Source: Lachnocurva sp045579705 (GTDB lineage: Bacteria > Bacillota > Clostridia > Lachnospirales > Lachnospiraceae). Taken from it: DNA of 64,000 nucleotides. This document shows, in pieces, positions 42,345-51,687 of this stretch. Each line of letters begins with the position of its first letter. Within the stretch, counting starts at the first letter, position 1. The stretch is taken from positions 6,113 to 70,112 of the forward strand of contig JAZNMP010000016.1 of assembly GCA_045579705.1 (NCBI GenBank), read 5' to 3'. Position numbers and translations under genes: made by a program. The notes beneath the pieces were generated by a model, which saw only the letters and a list, made by a program, of their open reading frames with translations, did no database searches and was not told the origin of the DNA.

Positions 42345-43568
42345 TTAATCCTCATATCCCATGCTAGGTCTGATCTGTCTAAGCGCTTCGATGAAACGGT
42401 CCACGTCTTCCTTTGTGTTATAGAAAGCGAGTGAAGCACGAGTTGTAGAAAGCGCACCGAGCCATTTATGAAGTGGCTGTGCACAGTGGTGACCAGCACG
42501 AACAGCTACATTGTTTGAATCAAAGATTGCTGCCACGTCATGTGGATGTACGTTATCAATAGTAAAAGTCAAAATTCCATGGTGGTCATGTGGATCATCT
42601 GCTCCGAGAATATTCACATGAGGAATCTGTTTCATCTGGTTAAAAGCATACTCTGTAACCGCATTCTCACGCTCGATCATAGTATCCCAACCGATTTCTT
42701 CCATATAGCGAATAGCTGCTGCCAAACCTACAGCGCCGCCTACATTTACTGTACCTGCTTCAAATTTGTGTGGTACTTCATTGTAAGTTGCTCCTTCAGT
42801 AGTAACGTACTCGATCATCTCACCGCCATAGAGGAATGGTGGCATCTCTTCAAGCAATTCTTTTTTTCCATAAAGCACACCAATTCCCATAGGGGCATAC
42901 ATCTTGTGTCCGGAAAAAGAAAGGAAATCGCAATCTAAATCTGCCACGTCGACTGGCATGTGTGGCACGCTCTGAGCACCATCAACTGAAATAACTGCTC
43001 CTACGCTGTGTGCAATCTCAGCAAATTTCTTTACATCATTCACACGTCCAAATACGTTTGAAACCTGTGTTACTGAGATAAACTTAGTCTTCTCAGAAAC
43101 AGCCTCTGCAAACTTCTCAGGTGAAAGATATCCATCCTTGTCAGGATACAGATAAGTCAGAGTAGCACCTGTGCATTTTGCAACCTGCTGCCAAGGAAGC
43201 ATATTACTGTGATGCTCCATGATAGTAATGATGATTTCATCTCCTTCGTGGAGGAAGTTCATACCATAACTATAAGCGATGAGATTCAAACTTTCAGAAG
43301 CGTTTCTGGTAAAGATGATTTCTTTCTCACTCTCAGCTCCGATAAACCTGGCAACAGTCTTTCTAGCCTCTTCATAAGCATCTGTAGCTTCGATTGAGAG
43401 GTCATATAGACCTCTCATAGGATTAGCATTGTGAGCGCTGTAGTAATCTTCCACAGCCTTTAGTACACACTTAGGTTTCTGTGTAGTCGCACTATTATCT
43501 AAATAAGCGACATCTCTATTCTCAAGAACTGGATATTCAGCCCTAATCTTCATATCTTCATTAGTCAT
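42345..43568 (-). CDS. sufS: Cysteine desulfurase SufS
   Basis: A 407-aa PLP enzyme that mobilises sulfur from cysteine. The start YLDNSATTQKP, the Schiff-base Lys in SFSGHKMYAP and the active Cys in VRAGHHCAQPLH fit group II desulfurases. I start at ATG 43568, which gives the normal family length and overlaps the sufD end by 8 bases; the open frame reaches 43661 without a ribosome site, and ATG 43553 is an alternative. Confidence 0.96.
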   Translation of the reverse strand: MTNEDMKIRAEYPVLENRDVAYLDNSATTQKPKCVLKAVEDYYSAHNANPMRGLYDLSIEATDAYEEARKTVARFIGAESEKEIIFTRNASESLNLIAYSYGMNFLHEGDEIIITIMEHHSNMLPWQQVAKCTGATLTYLYPDKDGYLSPEKFAEAVSEKTKFISVTQVSNVFGRVNDVKKFAEIAHSVGAVISVDGAQSVPHMPVDVADLDCDFLSFSGHKMYAPMGIGVLYGKKELLEEMPPFLYGGEMIEYVTTEGATYNEVPHKFEAGTVNVGGAVGLAAAIRYMEEIGWDTMIERENAVTEYAFNQMKQIPHVNILGADDPHDHHGILTFTIDNVHPHDVAAIFDSNNVAVRAGHHCAQPLHKWLGALSTTRASLAFYNTKEDVDRFIEALRQIRPSMGYED

Positions 43569-44577
43569 ACATATAACACTTTCTCGTCTCTTCATCAGGA
43601 ATCTTTGCAACAACCTTGTCCACAAAGGCTTTCGCCATAGTCTCATAGATTGATCTTTCATCGATTCCTCTAGACTTCATATAGAACATGAGCTCCTCAT
43701 CGATATTTCCGATTGAAGCACCATGATTTCCTTCCACATCTTCCTCATCACACAGGATGACCGGAATAGTCTGGTTTCTAACGTTATCATCCATGAGGAG
43801 AACATTCTCCATCTCATTTCCCGTAGCACCCGCACAGCCTCTGTGGAAGTCGATCGTTCCACGGAAGATTTTTTTCGAAGTATCGCGAAGCACACCTGAA
43901 ACGTTTATGTCGCAAGTCGTCTTCTTTCCAGTGTGATCAGCTACAGTATTTATATCGAGGAGGTCATCTCCTAAGAGAGAGTAAGCCATATCTGAAGTAA
44001 AGGCAGCTCTCTTTCCTTCTAACGCAGAAAAAGTTCCATAGTAATTCTGCTTTCCACCGAGGATGAGCTGATAGAGCTTGAACTCGGCATCATCAGCTAC
44101 AACACCACCGATATCATTCAAGAATCTCGCATCTTTAGAAACTTGATTTATCTGTACGAGCGCAAGCGTAGCACCCTCTGCCAGGCTGTATCTAGTCTGA
44201 ACAGTAGCTTCTTCACCTTCTGATAGACCACTGAATTTCATAACTACTACAGCGTGGGCATTCTTCCCTAATCTAAACTCAATTCCATCTATGCTGGATT
44301 TCTCATATTCGATATCTAATCGTAAAGTTTCAGTCTCTATATTTTCTCCTACGGAAAAAGAAAGCACACTTCCAGCTTCTGCCACTGCATTTGAAACTTC
44401 TTCTCCCATTCCGGTTTTGATATTTGAAACAGCGAAATCAGCTCTTTTCTCATACTCAAAACCTTTTGTGGTTCTTCCAACTACATCTGAAGCTGTTCCA
44501 GAGATGTTCTCTATGGAAGCTTCATTCATATGCAGCCAATTCCATGTAGGAGAAGGTATATTATTTATCTTTTTCAT
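43561..44577 (-). CDS. sufD: Fe-S scaffold subunit SufD
   Basis: A 338-aa protein of the SufB/SufD family, partner of SufB and SufC in the SufBC2D scaffold. The C-terminal beta-helix part holds GNHGASIGNIDEELMFYMKSRGID, and IYETMAKAFVDKVVAKIPDE follows. Shorter than proteobacterial SufD, as is common in Firmicutes. ATG follows GGAGGAGAAG, 9 bases after sufB. Confidence 0.93.
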   Translation of the reverse strand: MKKINNIPSPTWNWLHMNEASIENISGTASDVVGRTTKGFEYEKRADFAVSNIKTGMGEEVSNAVAEAGSVLSFSVGENIETETLRLDIEYEKSSIDGIEFRLGKNAHAVVVMKFSGLSEGEEATVQTRYSLAEGATLALVQINQVSKDARFLNDIGGVVADDAEFKLYQLILGGKQNYYGTFSALEGKRAAFTSDMAYSLLGDDLLDINTVADHTGKKTTCDINVSGVLRDTSKKIFRGTIDFHRGCAGATGNEMENVLLMDDNVRNQTIPVILCDEEDVEGNHGASIGNIDEELMFYMKSRGIDERSIYETMAKAFVDKVVAKIPDEETRKCYMYD

Positions 44578-44586
44578 CTTCTCCTC

Positions 44587-46002
44587 CTATCCTATTGCAC
44601 CCTTCATCTCGAGGCCGATCAAGTTATTCATCTCAACCGCATACTCCAGAGGAAGTTCCTTACCAACATTGTCTGCAAATCCTCGTACGATCAATGCTCT
44701 AGCGTCTTCTTCAGACATACCACGAGACATCAAATAGAATACGACATCATCACTGATACGTCCTATCTTTGCTTCGTGTCCTACATCTGCGTCGTTTGTT
44801 CTGATGTCCATAGCCGGAATAGTATCTGATCTGGAAATACCGTCTACCATCAGAGACTGACATGAAGTGGAAGACTTAGAACCTTTTGCCTTGTTTGTAA
44901 TAACTACAGCGCTTCTAAACGTAGATACACCACCGTCTTTGCTGATAGATCTGGTGTTTACAACACTAGAAGTATTTGGTGCATTATGCACAACCTTGCA
45001 ACCTGTGTCGAGGTTCTGCCCTTTTCCTGCAAAAGTAACACCAGAGAACTCTGATCTAGAGTTTGCACCGGCTAGAACACTCATAGGATAGAGGTAGGAA
45101 ACATGCGAACCGAAAGAGCCAGAGACCCATTCAATCTTTCCATTCTCTTCGACTCTGGCTCTCTTTGTATTCAGGTTATACATATTCTTTGACCAGTTTT
45201 CGATAGTTGAATAACGAAGAGTACTGTTCTTTCCTACATATAGTTCTACGCAACCAGCGTGAAGATTTGCAACATTATATTTAGGAGCTGAACATCCTTC
45301 GATAAAGTGAAGGTATGCATCATCGTCTACGATGATCAGTGTATGCTCAAACTGACCTGCTCCCTTTGCATTCAGTCTGAAATATGACTGAAGTGGAATA
45401 TCCAGTTTTACTCCCTTTGGTACGTATACGAAAGAACCACCTGACCAGACTGCTCCATGAAGAGCCGCAAATTTATGGTCTGTGTTTGGTACGAGTTTCA
45501 TAAAGTGATCTCTGATCATCTTCTCGTACTTAGGATCCTTCATAGCGCTTTCCAAATCTGTGTAGACTACTCCGAGAGCAGCTACTTCATCTTTGACATT
45601 ATGATATACGAGCTCAGAATCGTACTGTGCTCCTACACCTGCGAGAGATTTTCTCTCAGCTTCTGGAATACCTAATTTTTCAAAAGTATCTTTGATATCT
45701 TCTGGTACATTCTCCCATGACTCTTCCATGCGGTTAGCGTTTGGTCGAACATAAGTGATGATATTCTCCATATGGAGGCCTTCGATAGATGGTCCCCAAT
45801 TATCAGGAAATGGAATTTCATTAAATTTCTTCAGAGATTCGAGTCTGAAGTCTCTCATCCATTCCGGGTCATTCTTCTCTTCAGATATCTGAAGTACGAT
45901 GTCAGATGTGAGGCCTTCCTCTACCTTGTAGGCATCAGAGTCGTCATATCTGAAGTCATACATACTTCTGTCAATATCAGAGACAATAGTCTTCTCTTTC
46001 AT
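44587..46002 (-). CDS. sufB: Fe-S scaffold subunit SufB
   Basis: A 471-aa core scaffold protein. Conserved stretches include VGAQYDSELVYHNV, SGGSFVYVPKGVKL, FEHTLIIVDDDAYLHFIEGCSAP and the C-terminal DVGHEAKIGRISDDVVFYLMSRG. The Cys of EGCSAP matches the essential SufB Cys. ATG follows GGAGGCAATGG, 11 bases after sufC. Forms SufBC2D with its neighbours. Confidence 0.97.
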   Translation of the reverse strand: MKEKTIVSDIDRSMYDFRYDDSDAYKVEEGLTSDIVLQISEEKNDPEWMRDFRLESLKKFNEIPFPDNWGPSIEGLHMENIITYVRPNANRMEESWENVPEDIKDTFEKLGIPEAERKSLAGVGAQYDSELVYHNVKDEVAALGVVYTDLESAMKDPKYEKMIRDHFMKLVPNTDHKFAALHGAVWSGGSFVYVPKGVKLDIPLQSYFRLNAKGAGQFEHTLIIVDDDAYLHFIEGCSAPKYNVANLHAGCVELYVGKNSTLRYSTIENWSKNMYNLNTKRARVEENGKIEWVSGSFGSHVSYLYPMSVLAGANSRSEFSGVTFAGKGQNLDTGCKVVHNAPNTSSVVNTRSISKDGGVSTFRSAVVITNKAKGSKSSTSCQSLMVDGISRSDTIPAMDIRTNDADVGHEAKIGRISDDVVFYLMSRGMSEEDARALIVRGFADNVGKELPLEYAVEMNNLIGLEMKGAIG

Positions 46003-46013
46003 CCATTGCCTCC

Positions 46014-46763
46014 TTAGTTCTCGTATTTATTAAATCCGTTTTCGTTGATTTCATCAACCAGCTCTCTGCCACCGTGAGATACGATCTTTCCATCTACGAG
46101 GATATGTGTATGATCTACATCGAGAGCTTCGAGAATTCTGGTTACATGTGTGATGATGATAAGCGCACCACCTACCTGTTTCTTGTATTCACTAATACCT
46201 TTAGAAACAGTACGTGTAGCATCTACATCCAGACCAGAATCCGTCTCATCTAAGATAGCGAGAGTAGGCTTAAGCATGAGAAGCTGAAGGATCTCAGCTT
46301 TTTTCTTCTCACCACCAGAGAAACCTACGTTCAGATCTCTATCTGCATATGAAGGATCCATATCGAGAAGCTCCATAGTTTCAGCGAGCTTCTTCTTAAA
46401 ATCCCATAATTTAATTCTTTCACCTGTGCGATTTTCGATAGATGTTCTGATGAAGTTTGCGAGAGTAATTCCAGGAATCTCTACTGGATTCTGGAATGAT
46501 AGGAACATTCCAGCCTTCGCAATCTTATCAGCTGATTCGTTTGTGATGTCGATTCCATTAAATGTAATCTTTCCGCTATCGATTACATATCTAGGATCGC
46601 CTGATAGAACAGAACCGAGAGTAGACTTTCCTGCTCCGTTTGGTCCCATGATTACATGTGTCTCACCCATCCCTACAGACAGGTCTACACCGTGAAGAAT
46701 CTTCTTCTCTTCATCTCTTACTGATGCTTCTAGAGAAGAAACTTCCAAGATATTATTATTCAC
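46014..46763 (-). CDS. sufC: Fe-S assembly ATPase SufC
   Basis: A 249-aa ABC-type ATPase that drives SufBC2D. Walker A GPNGAGKST, signature FSGGEKKKAEILQ, Walker B LAILDETDSGLDVDA, H-loop ITHVTR. Start is GTG 46763, 8 bases after GGAGG; the TTG five codons earlier overlaps that site. First gene of sufC-B-D-S-U plus HAD phosphatase, with a consensus promoter about 120 bases upstream. Confidence 0.96.
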   Translation of the reverse strand: MNNNILEVSSLEASVRDEEKKILHGVDLSVGMGETHVIMGPNGAGKSTLGSVLSGDPRYVIDSGKITFNGIDITNESADKIAKAGMFLSFQNPVEIPGITLANFIRTSIENRTGERIKLWDFKKKLAETMELLDMDPSYADRDLNVGFSGGEKKKAEILQLLMLKPTLAILDETDSGLDVDATRTVSKGISEYKKQVGGALIIITHVTRILEALDVDHTHILVDGKIVSHGGRELVDEINENGFNKYEN

Positions 46764-46883
46764 GTTAAATCCCTCCAATAATTCTATTTATCTTCCCGAA
46801 AAAATACCTTTCAGGTTAGTGTAAAAGCATTATCTCCTAATTCCTATAGGTTTACTATGCTTTATCATTTCAAAACACTAAAC

Positions 46884-46912
46884 ATTATACTTTAGAACTA
46901 TTGAAAAGACAA
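46884..46912 (-). promoter_or_regulatory. Promoter of the suf operon
   Basis: Minus strand TTGTCT (46907-46912), 17 bases, TATAAT (46884-46889). The leader of about 115 bases contains a CCTATAGG palindrome (46845-46852) but no recognised IscR or SufR operator. Confidence 0.75.
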
Positions 46913-46922
46913 CATGAGGAAA

Positions 46923-47360
46923 TTATTTTTCGTTCAAAATAGCATGCAAAGCTCTATACAAAGGCTCGATATCGCTCTCTTTGATGCAAACACATCCGCC
47001 TACCTTTGCAGGGATATCGAGACATTTATCTCGAAGCTGCATACCTTTATCTGTGATCTTTACATTTACAACACGCTCATCCTCTTCACTTCTCTTTCTA
47101 GTGAGCAGGCCTGCGTCTTCCATCTTCTTAAGAAGCGGTGTGAGAGTACCTGTATCGAGATAGAGTTTCTCTCCGAGGTCTTTGATCTTTACCTCGCCCT
47201 CTTCCCACAGAACCATGAGTGTGATGTACTGTGTATATGTTAATCCTAATGGTTTTAGATATGGAGTATATGTCTTCACAATCTTTCTGCTGGCAGCATA
47301 CATTGGGAAGCAAAGCTGATTATCCAGCTTTAAACAATCATATTTATTCTCTTCGTTCAT
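46923..47360 (-). CDS. ohrR: OhrR-type MarR-family peroxide sensor
   Basis: A 145-aa MarR repressor. It carries the OhrR signature LDNQLCFPMYAASR with the reactive Cys17, Tyr residues in KTYTPYLKPLGLTYTQY, and the winged HTH KLYLDTGTLTPLLKKMEDAGL. Further Cys near residues 113-125 suggest the two-Cys mode. ATG follows GGAGATATTGAT. It lies downstream of gpx on the same strand and probably represses that promoter. Confidence 0.9.
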   Translation of the reverse strand: MNEENKYDCLKLDNQLCFPMYAASRKIVKTYTPYLKPLGLTYTQYITLMVLWEEGEVKIKDLGEKLYLDTGTLTPLLKKMEDAGLLTRKRSEEDERVVNVKITDKGMQLRDKCLDIPAKVGGCVCIKESDIEPLYRALHAILNEK

Positions 47361-47448
47361 ATCAATATCTCCGTTAAATAAAATTAAGCGCCGAAATAGC
47401 CACTATTCTGTACTACTCCGACGCTATTATTTTAATGAAAAAATCGAA

Positions 47449-47994
47449 TTAAAGCAAGGACTCCACGTATTTTGTGAATTCATCCATACTCTCTGTAGGC
47501 TCAAATCTACGAACTACATTACCCTCTCTATCGATAACAAACTTAGTGAAATTCCATTTGATATCCGGGTTGTCTTTGTAATTCTTGTCAATCTTTTTCA
47601 GCATGACACCCATAGCCAAAGCCTTTGGTCCCTTTCCGAAGCCTTCGAAGCCCTTCTGTGACTTCAAATACTCAAACAGAGGAAGTGCGTTCTCGCCGTT
47701 TACATCAGACTTCTTCATCTGTGGGAACTGAGTATTGTACTTCAACTGGCAAAACTCATGAATTTCTTCATCTGATTCTGGAGCCTGTCCTGCAAACTGA
47801 TTGCACGGAACATCTACGATTTCAAGTCCGTCTTTATGATGAGCCTCATATAGTTTCTCAATAGGTTCATAATGTGGTGTAAAACCACAGCCTGTTGCTG
47901 TATTAACTACGATTACTACCTTGCCCTTGAAGTCTGCCATAGACTTCTCATTACCTTCTACCGTAGGGACAGCATAATCATAAAATGTTGCCAT
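47449..47994 (-). CDS. Glutathione peroxidase-family thiol peroxidase
   Basis: A 181-aa peroxidase of the BsaA/Gpx family. The peroxidatic Cys36 (in TATGCGFTP) replaces selenocysteine, Gln is in CNQFAGQAP, and WNFTKFVIDREG is the C-terminal motif. A second Cys in VPCNQF can act as resolving partner with thioredoxin. ATG 47994 follows GGAGGTATATATT. Expected to detoxify organic or hydrogen peroxides under OhrR control. Confidence 0.93.
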   Translation of the reverse strand: MATFYDYAVPTVEGNEKSMADFKGKVVIVVNTATGCGFTPHYEPIEKLYEAHHKDGLEIVDVPCNQFAGQAPESDEEIHEFCQLKYNTQFPQMKKSDVNGENALPLFEYLKSQKGFEGFGKGPKALAMGVMLKKIDKNYKDNPDIKWNFTKFVIDREGNVVRRFEPTESMDEFTKYVESLL

Positions 47995-48035
47995 AATATA
48001 TACCTCCAAATAAACGTAAACACCTTATGTTTATG

Positions 48036-48064
48036 ATTATATTGAGTACAATATAATTTGTCAA
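48036..48064 (-). promoter_or_regulatory. gpx promoter overlapped by an inverted-repeat operator
   Basis: Minus strand TTGACA (48059-48064), 17 bases, TATAAT (48036-48041). The inverted repeat ATTATATTG-AGTA-CAATATAAT (48036-48057) covers the -10 and the spacer exactly. It resembles OhrR sites of the TACAATT/AATTGTA type, so a bound repressor would block RNA polymerase. Confidence 0.8.
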
Positions 48065-48080
48065 CACATTTAGTAAAAAT

Positions 48081-48599
48081 TTATTTTTTCGTCTGATCCA
48101 AATAATCTTCGATAACTCTGGCCGCCAGTATAGCCTTTATAGATTTCATCGCGCGCATAACGGATTCCTTCTTTCTCTCTTCCTCCTCTTTACGCTCGCG
48201 AATAGCCTTTCCTTCATCTAGAACCTGCTTCAGTTTCTGTTCGTGTGCCTGACGAGAACGTTCATCGAACTCCCTCTTTTTTCGCAAATCCTTTCGATGT
48301 TCTTCCTGACGAAAATGCGAAATACTATCGCCAAACACCCTCGGTCCCGAAGTAGAACGATAGCTCCTCTCTCCAGCGCCTCGGATGATTTTAGAGCCAT
48401 AGGAAGTCTCCTCCCAATGATTCATCAGATACTCATAAGCCTCGTTAATCTCGTAGAATCTGGGATTCACTTCAGACTGTATGGAATTGTCGGGATGAAG
48501 CATCTTTGAGAGGCATCTGTATGCTTCTCTGACATCCTGCTTCGAAGCTGTCGCAGATAAACCCAGAAGTCTCAGTGCTTCTTCCTTTGATTTAATCAT
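48081..48599 (-). CDS. J-domain (DnaJ-like) protein
   Basis: A 172-aa co-chaperone. The J domain occupies about 5-65 with the HPD motif at 35-37 (LHPDN). There is no Gly/Phe or zinc-finger region; instead the rest is a highly charged Lys/Glu/Arg helix (about 95-150) and a short hydrophobic end. It may target DnaK to a specific partner. The ATG overlaps the folC stop (ATGA). Confidence 0.85.
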   Translation of the reverse strand: MIKSKEEALRLLGLSATASKQDVREAYRCLSKMLHPDNSIQSEVNPRFYEINEAYEYLMNHWEETSYGSKIIRGAGERSYRSTSGPRVFGDSISHFRQEEHRKDLRKKREFDERSRQAHEQKLKQVLDEGKAIRERKEEEERKKESVMRAMKSIKAILAARVIEDYLDQTKK

Positions 48600-49837
48600 A
48601 TCCTTGTCTCCAGAAACTTAAGTATCTCACCTACGAAATAAAGTGATCCAAAACAAACCACCTTTTTCTTATCACGTTTTGCCTCATCTATCGCAATCGA
48701 AAGAGCACTCTTCGTATCTCCAGCAGCCTTCGCCGGGATGCCTATCTCTTCAAAGACTTTCTGCAAATCCTCACCACAAAGAGCACGCTCACTATCAACT
48801 GTAACCGTATAGCATTTCTCCAGACAGGACTGCATCATTCCAAACATATGCGTGTAATCTTTGTCTGCCAGAACGCCACAAACAGCGATAAATTTGTCAT
48901 CCGGATAAGTAAGTCTCAGGCTCTCATACAGAGCTTCTACGCCCTGCGGATTATGCGCACCATCCACCAATATAAAGGGTGCATTCGAAACGACCTGCAT
49001 ACGTCCCGGCCATCTGGCACTCATAAGGCCATTCTCGATAGCTTTTTTCAAAAAAATCTTCCTGTCTTTCCAGAATTCCACATCCACTTCAGAAAGCAGG
49101 TTTACAGCCGCAACAGCGTTCTCCATGTTCTCTCTCTGGTATTTGCCACGGAGAGAATAGTTTATTTCACTCACGTCATAGTCAGCCGCATAAATCACAG
49201 AAACGCCCATCTCATCAGCTATACGTACGATTTCATTTCTGGCTTCCGGCATATTCTCCGCCAGAACGAGAGTCGTACCATGCTTTAAAATTCCAGCTTT
49301 TTCCTTTGCAATATCACTGATACTATGTCCGAGAATCTTTACATGATCGAGACCTATCTTTGTGATTATAGAGACACGTGGAACCACATCAAGACCAGTC
49401 GTCGAATCGAGTCTTCCTCCGAGTCCGGTTTCGAGAATTACATAGTCACATTTTTTATCCCTAAAATACAAAAGAGCCATCGCAAGGGCATCATCAAACA
49501 TAGTCGACTCCTCAAAAGTCTCCACTTCCATGATACGCTTTCCGACGGTCAGCAAATCTTCATCGGAGATATCCTCTCCATTGTATTTAATTCTTTCATT
49601 AAAGTTCACGAGATGCGGACTTGTAAAAAGGCCAACATTAAAACCACAGCTTCTTAAGATAGAGCTGAGAGAAGCTGCAGTAGATCCCTTTCCATTAGTT
49701 CCAGCGATATGAATCACACGCATTCCGTGCTCAGGGAAACCTAGAGCCTCGGAGTAATCTCTCATTACCTCGAGGCCGGCTCTCTTTCCAAAACGCTTTT
49801 TTAAATAAATTTTGTTTAAAAAATCATTCTTTGTCAT
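48596..49837 (-). CDS. folC: Folylpolyglutamate synthase/dihydrofolate synthase
   Basis: Adds glutamates to folates. The 413-aa Mur-ligase-fold enzyme shows the P-loop HIAGTNGKGSTAAS, LFTSPHLVNFNERI, the ILETGLGGRLDST motif, KAGILK and the C-terminal DGAHNPQGVEAL. ATG one base after the degV stop codon; its ribosome site is weak, so it is probably translated by coupling. Works with folA and thyA elsewhere in the window. Confidence 0.95.
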   Translation of the reverse strand: MTKNDFLNKIYLKKRFGKRAGLEVMRDYSEALGFPEHGMRVIHIAGTNGKGSTAASLSSILRSCGFNVGLFTSPHLVNFNERIKYNGEDISDEDLLTVGKRIMEVETFEESTMFDDALAMALLYFRDKKCDYVILETGLGGRLDSTTGLDVVPRVSIITKIGLDHVKILGHSISDIAKEKAGILKHGTTLVLAENMPEARNEIVRIADEMGVSVIYAADYDVSEINYSLRGKYQRENMENAVAAVNLLSEVDVEFWKDRKIFLKKAIENGLMSARWPGRMQVVSNAPFILVDGAHNPQGVEALYESLRLTYPDDKFIAVCGVLADKDYTHMFGMMQSCLEKCYTVTVDSERALCGEDLQKVFEEIGIPAKAAGDTKSALSIAIDEAKRDKKKVVCFGSLYFVGEILKFLETRI

Positions 49838-49838
49838 A

Positions 49839-50684
49839 TTAAACTACCAGGATTACGCCTCCATCATTTGCATACATTGAGCTAACTCCACGAGTATCTG
49901 CTACGTATATCTCTTTAAAAGAAGCAAGTCCCAGAATTTTCTCTTTCAACATCTCTGCTGTCTTTGGACAGTTACAATGTGAAATAGCAAGAGTCTTCTC
50001 TTCGCAGTTCTTTGTGGCTTCTACAGCAAATTTGGCCATTAAATCCAAAGTCTTTGCCATGCCTCGTCCCTGTCCCAACTGCTGAATGCTTCCTTCAGGT
50101 GTAGAACCCATAACAGGCTTGATATTAAGAGCATTTGCGATAAACGCCTTCATAGTTCCCAGGCGGCCTGCTTTTCTCAATGTTTCGAGAGTTTCCAAGA
50201 CGAAGAATGTATGCTGTTCTTCAATATAAGCGTCGACGATTTCAACGATTTCCTCGAAAGAACGGCCCTCTTCCTCAAGAGCACAAATCTTGTGTCCGAT
50301 CAGAGTCTGTCCGATAGAAGCAGACTTCGAGTCAAAGACATGAATCTTAAGGTTTGGATTCTCATCTTCGTTATCTTCTAAAAACAAATCCCTGGCAAGA
50401 ACAGCGCTATTGTATGATCCACTAAGTTTAGAAGAAAGAGTAATCATATATACATGATCGGCGTCTTCCATTTCGTCCATATAATCCTGAGGAGAAGGAC
50501 ATGCTGACTTAGGACCAGTTGGTGATTCTTTGACTTTTTTCAAAAAGCTCGCCTGGTCAAAGGTCTCATCATCACGAATATCCTCATCATCAATCTGCAA
50601 AGTAAGTGGAATGCTCGCAAAATGTGGATTATCTATCATATAGTCGAAAAGTTCGCCACAACTATCGATTAAAATTTTATACAT
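49839..50684 (-). CDS. DegV family fatty-acid-binding protein
   Basis: A 281-aa DegV protein, the FakB-like fatty-acid-binding fold. Key motifs are DSCGELFD, TGPKSACPSPQDY, ITLSSKLSGSYNSA and VFDSKSASIGQTLIG. In other Firmicutes such proteins present fatty acids to FakA kinase; no FakA is in the window. ATG after GGAGCCAAC. First gene of degV-folC-J-domain unit. Confidence 0.92.
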   Translation of the reverse strand: MYKILIDSCGELFDYMIDNPHFASIPLTLQIDDEDIRDDETFDQASFLKKVKESPTGPKSACPSPQDYMDEMEDADHVYMITLSSKLSGSYNSAVLARDLFLEDNEDENPNLKIHVFDSKSASIGQTLIGHKICALEEEGRSFEEIVEIVDAYIEEQHTFFVLETLETLRKAGRLGTMKAFIANALNIKPVMGSTPEGSIQQLGQGRGMAKTLDLMAKFAVEATKNCEEKTLAISHCNCPKTAEMLKEKILGLASFKEIYVADTRGVSSMYANDGGVILVV

Positions 50685-50750
50685 GTTGGCTCCATTCTTA
50701 TTAATCTATTCCCCACAATCCTACAACAATAGGCCAAAAATTTCAATAAA

Positions 50751-50785
50751 AATGGCGATATACAAATAATTTGCATATCGCCATT
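50751..50785 (-). terminator. cspA terminator
   Basis: AATGGCGATAT / ATATCGCCATT followed on the minus strand by TTTTTATT. It lies 100 bases after the cspA stop, leaving a long 3-prime untranslated region. Confidence 0.88.
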
Positions 50786-50884
50786 AAATCTAGCTTAGTT
50801 CTGATTTCCTAACTTCCCTTTATATATTCATATATAAAAAATTAGATACCTTCGAACAAACTAAATCTTCTTTAGGATGAATGT

Positions 50885-51085
50885 TTACTGTGCAACAGTT
50901 ACATTCACTGCCTGTGGTCCTTTGTTTCCGTCTACGACTTCGTAATCAACGTTAGCACCTTCCTGGAGTGTCTTGAAACCATCCATTGCGATGCCTGTGA
51001 AGTGAACGAATACATCGTTTCCTTCCTGATCAGAAATAAATCCGTATCCCTTTTTGTCACTGAACCACTTTACTGTACCTCTCAT
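50885..51085 (-). CDS. cspA: Cold-shock protein
   Basis: A 66-aa single cold-shock domain with RNP1 KGYGFIS and RNP2 VFVHF, which binds single-stranded RNA and DNA. ATG 51085 follows GGGAGGTACTTTCGAC. The leader contains GCCGG/CCGGC (about 51121-51139), which could form a temperature-sensitive hairpin or end the upstream transcript; this is inference. Confidence 0.95.
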   Translation of the reverse strand: MRGTVKWFSDKKGYGFISDQEGNDVFVHFTGIAMDGFKTLQEGANVDYEVVDGNKGPQAVNVTVAQ

Positions 51086-51189
51086 GTCGAAAGTACCTCC
51101 CAAAAAAACTATTAAAACTCAGCCGGTTACCCTGTCCGGCCCCAATAATTAAGGTATCACAACGACCATGAAAAGTAAAGGATTTTTAG

Positions 51190-51681
51190 TTATTCAGACC
51201 AACCAAAACCGCATCTCGAAAGGAATTTTTGTACAAAATCACACCAATTCTGTTCGAGATCATGATCTATTCTAAACACGTTCAAGGAAACCCCGGCTGT
51301 AATCGTCAACGTCGAGTCCTTAAATGTAGTGTTTATATATAAACCACCGATTTCTGAAAGGTTATAACCGCTCTCCGAAGCGAGCTTCATCTCAATCTCT
51401 CTAGGAGCTTTCAAAACGAATCTAAAGGATTCCGGCGTAGTAGCTCCTTTAATAGCTTCGAGAAAAATACGTCGCACATCCGCATAGAGAATACAATTTC
51501 CATGATTAAGTCTCTCGTCGAGTTCTTCCTCTGAATAGAAGCCTTTATAAAGATGTCCGTCGAACTCCATCTTCATAGCAGCATTCAACGCCGCCTCTTC
51601 GAGTAGAAACAGATCAAAGGTATTCTCCAGCAGCATATGCTTCATATAAAGTTTAATATCTTTAATCGTCCAAGATTTCAT
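51190..51681 (-). CDS. DUF5721-like protein
   Basis: A 163-aa soluble protein that I match from memory to DUF5721, a family seen next to clpX in Lachnospiraceae. It begins MKSWTIKDIKLYMKHMLLEN, has an acidic EEELDERL helix and a C-terminal part with strand-like GGLYINTTFKDSTLTITAG. No catalytic motif visible. Six bases after clpX, with GAGGCAG inside the end of clpX as its ribosome site, so co-expressed with ClpX; an adaptor role is speculation. Confidence 0.75.
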   Translation of the reverse strand: MKSWTIKDIKLYMKHMLLENTFDLFLLEEAALNAAMKMEFDGHLYKGFYSEEELDERLNHGNCILYADVRRIFLEAIKGATTPESFRFVLKAPREIEMKLASESGYNLSEIGGLYINTTFKDSTLTITAGVSLNVFRIDHDLEQNWCDFVQKFLSRCGFGWSE

Positions 51682-51687
51682 ATAGTA

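Noticed and set aside
43561..43661. Longer SufS start at 43661
   Set aside because: The extension overlaps sufD by 100 bases and lacks a ribosome site; the shorter start gives the usual family length.
47994..48009. Selenocysteine in the glutathione peroxidase
   Set aside because: The active-site codon is a normal Cys codon and no SECIS-like hairpin follows.
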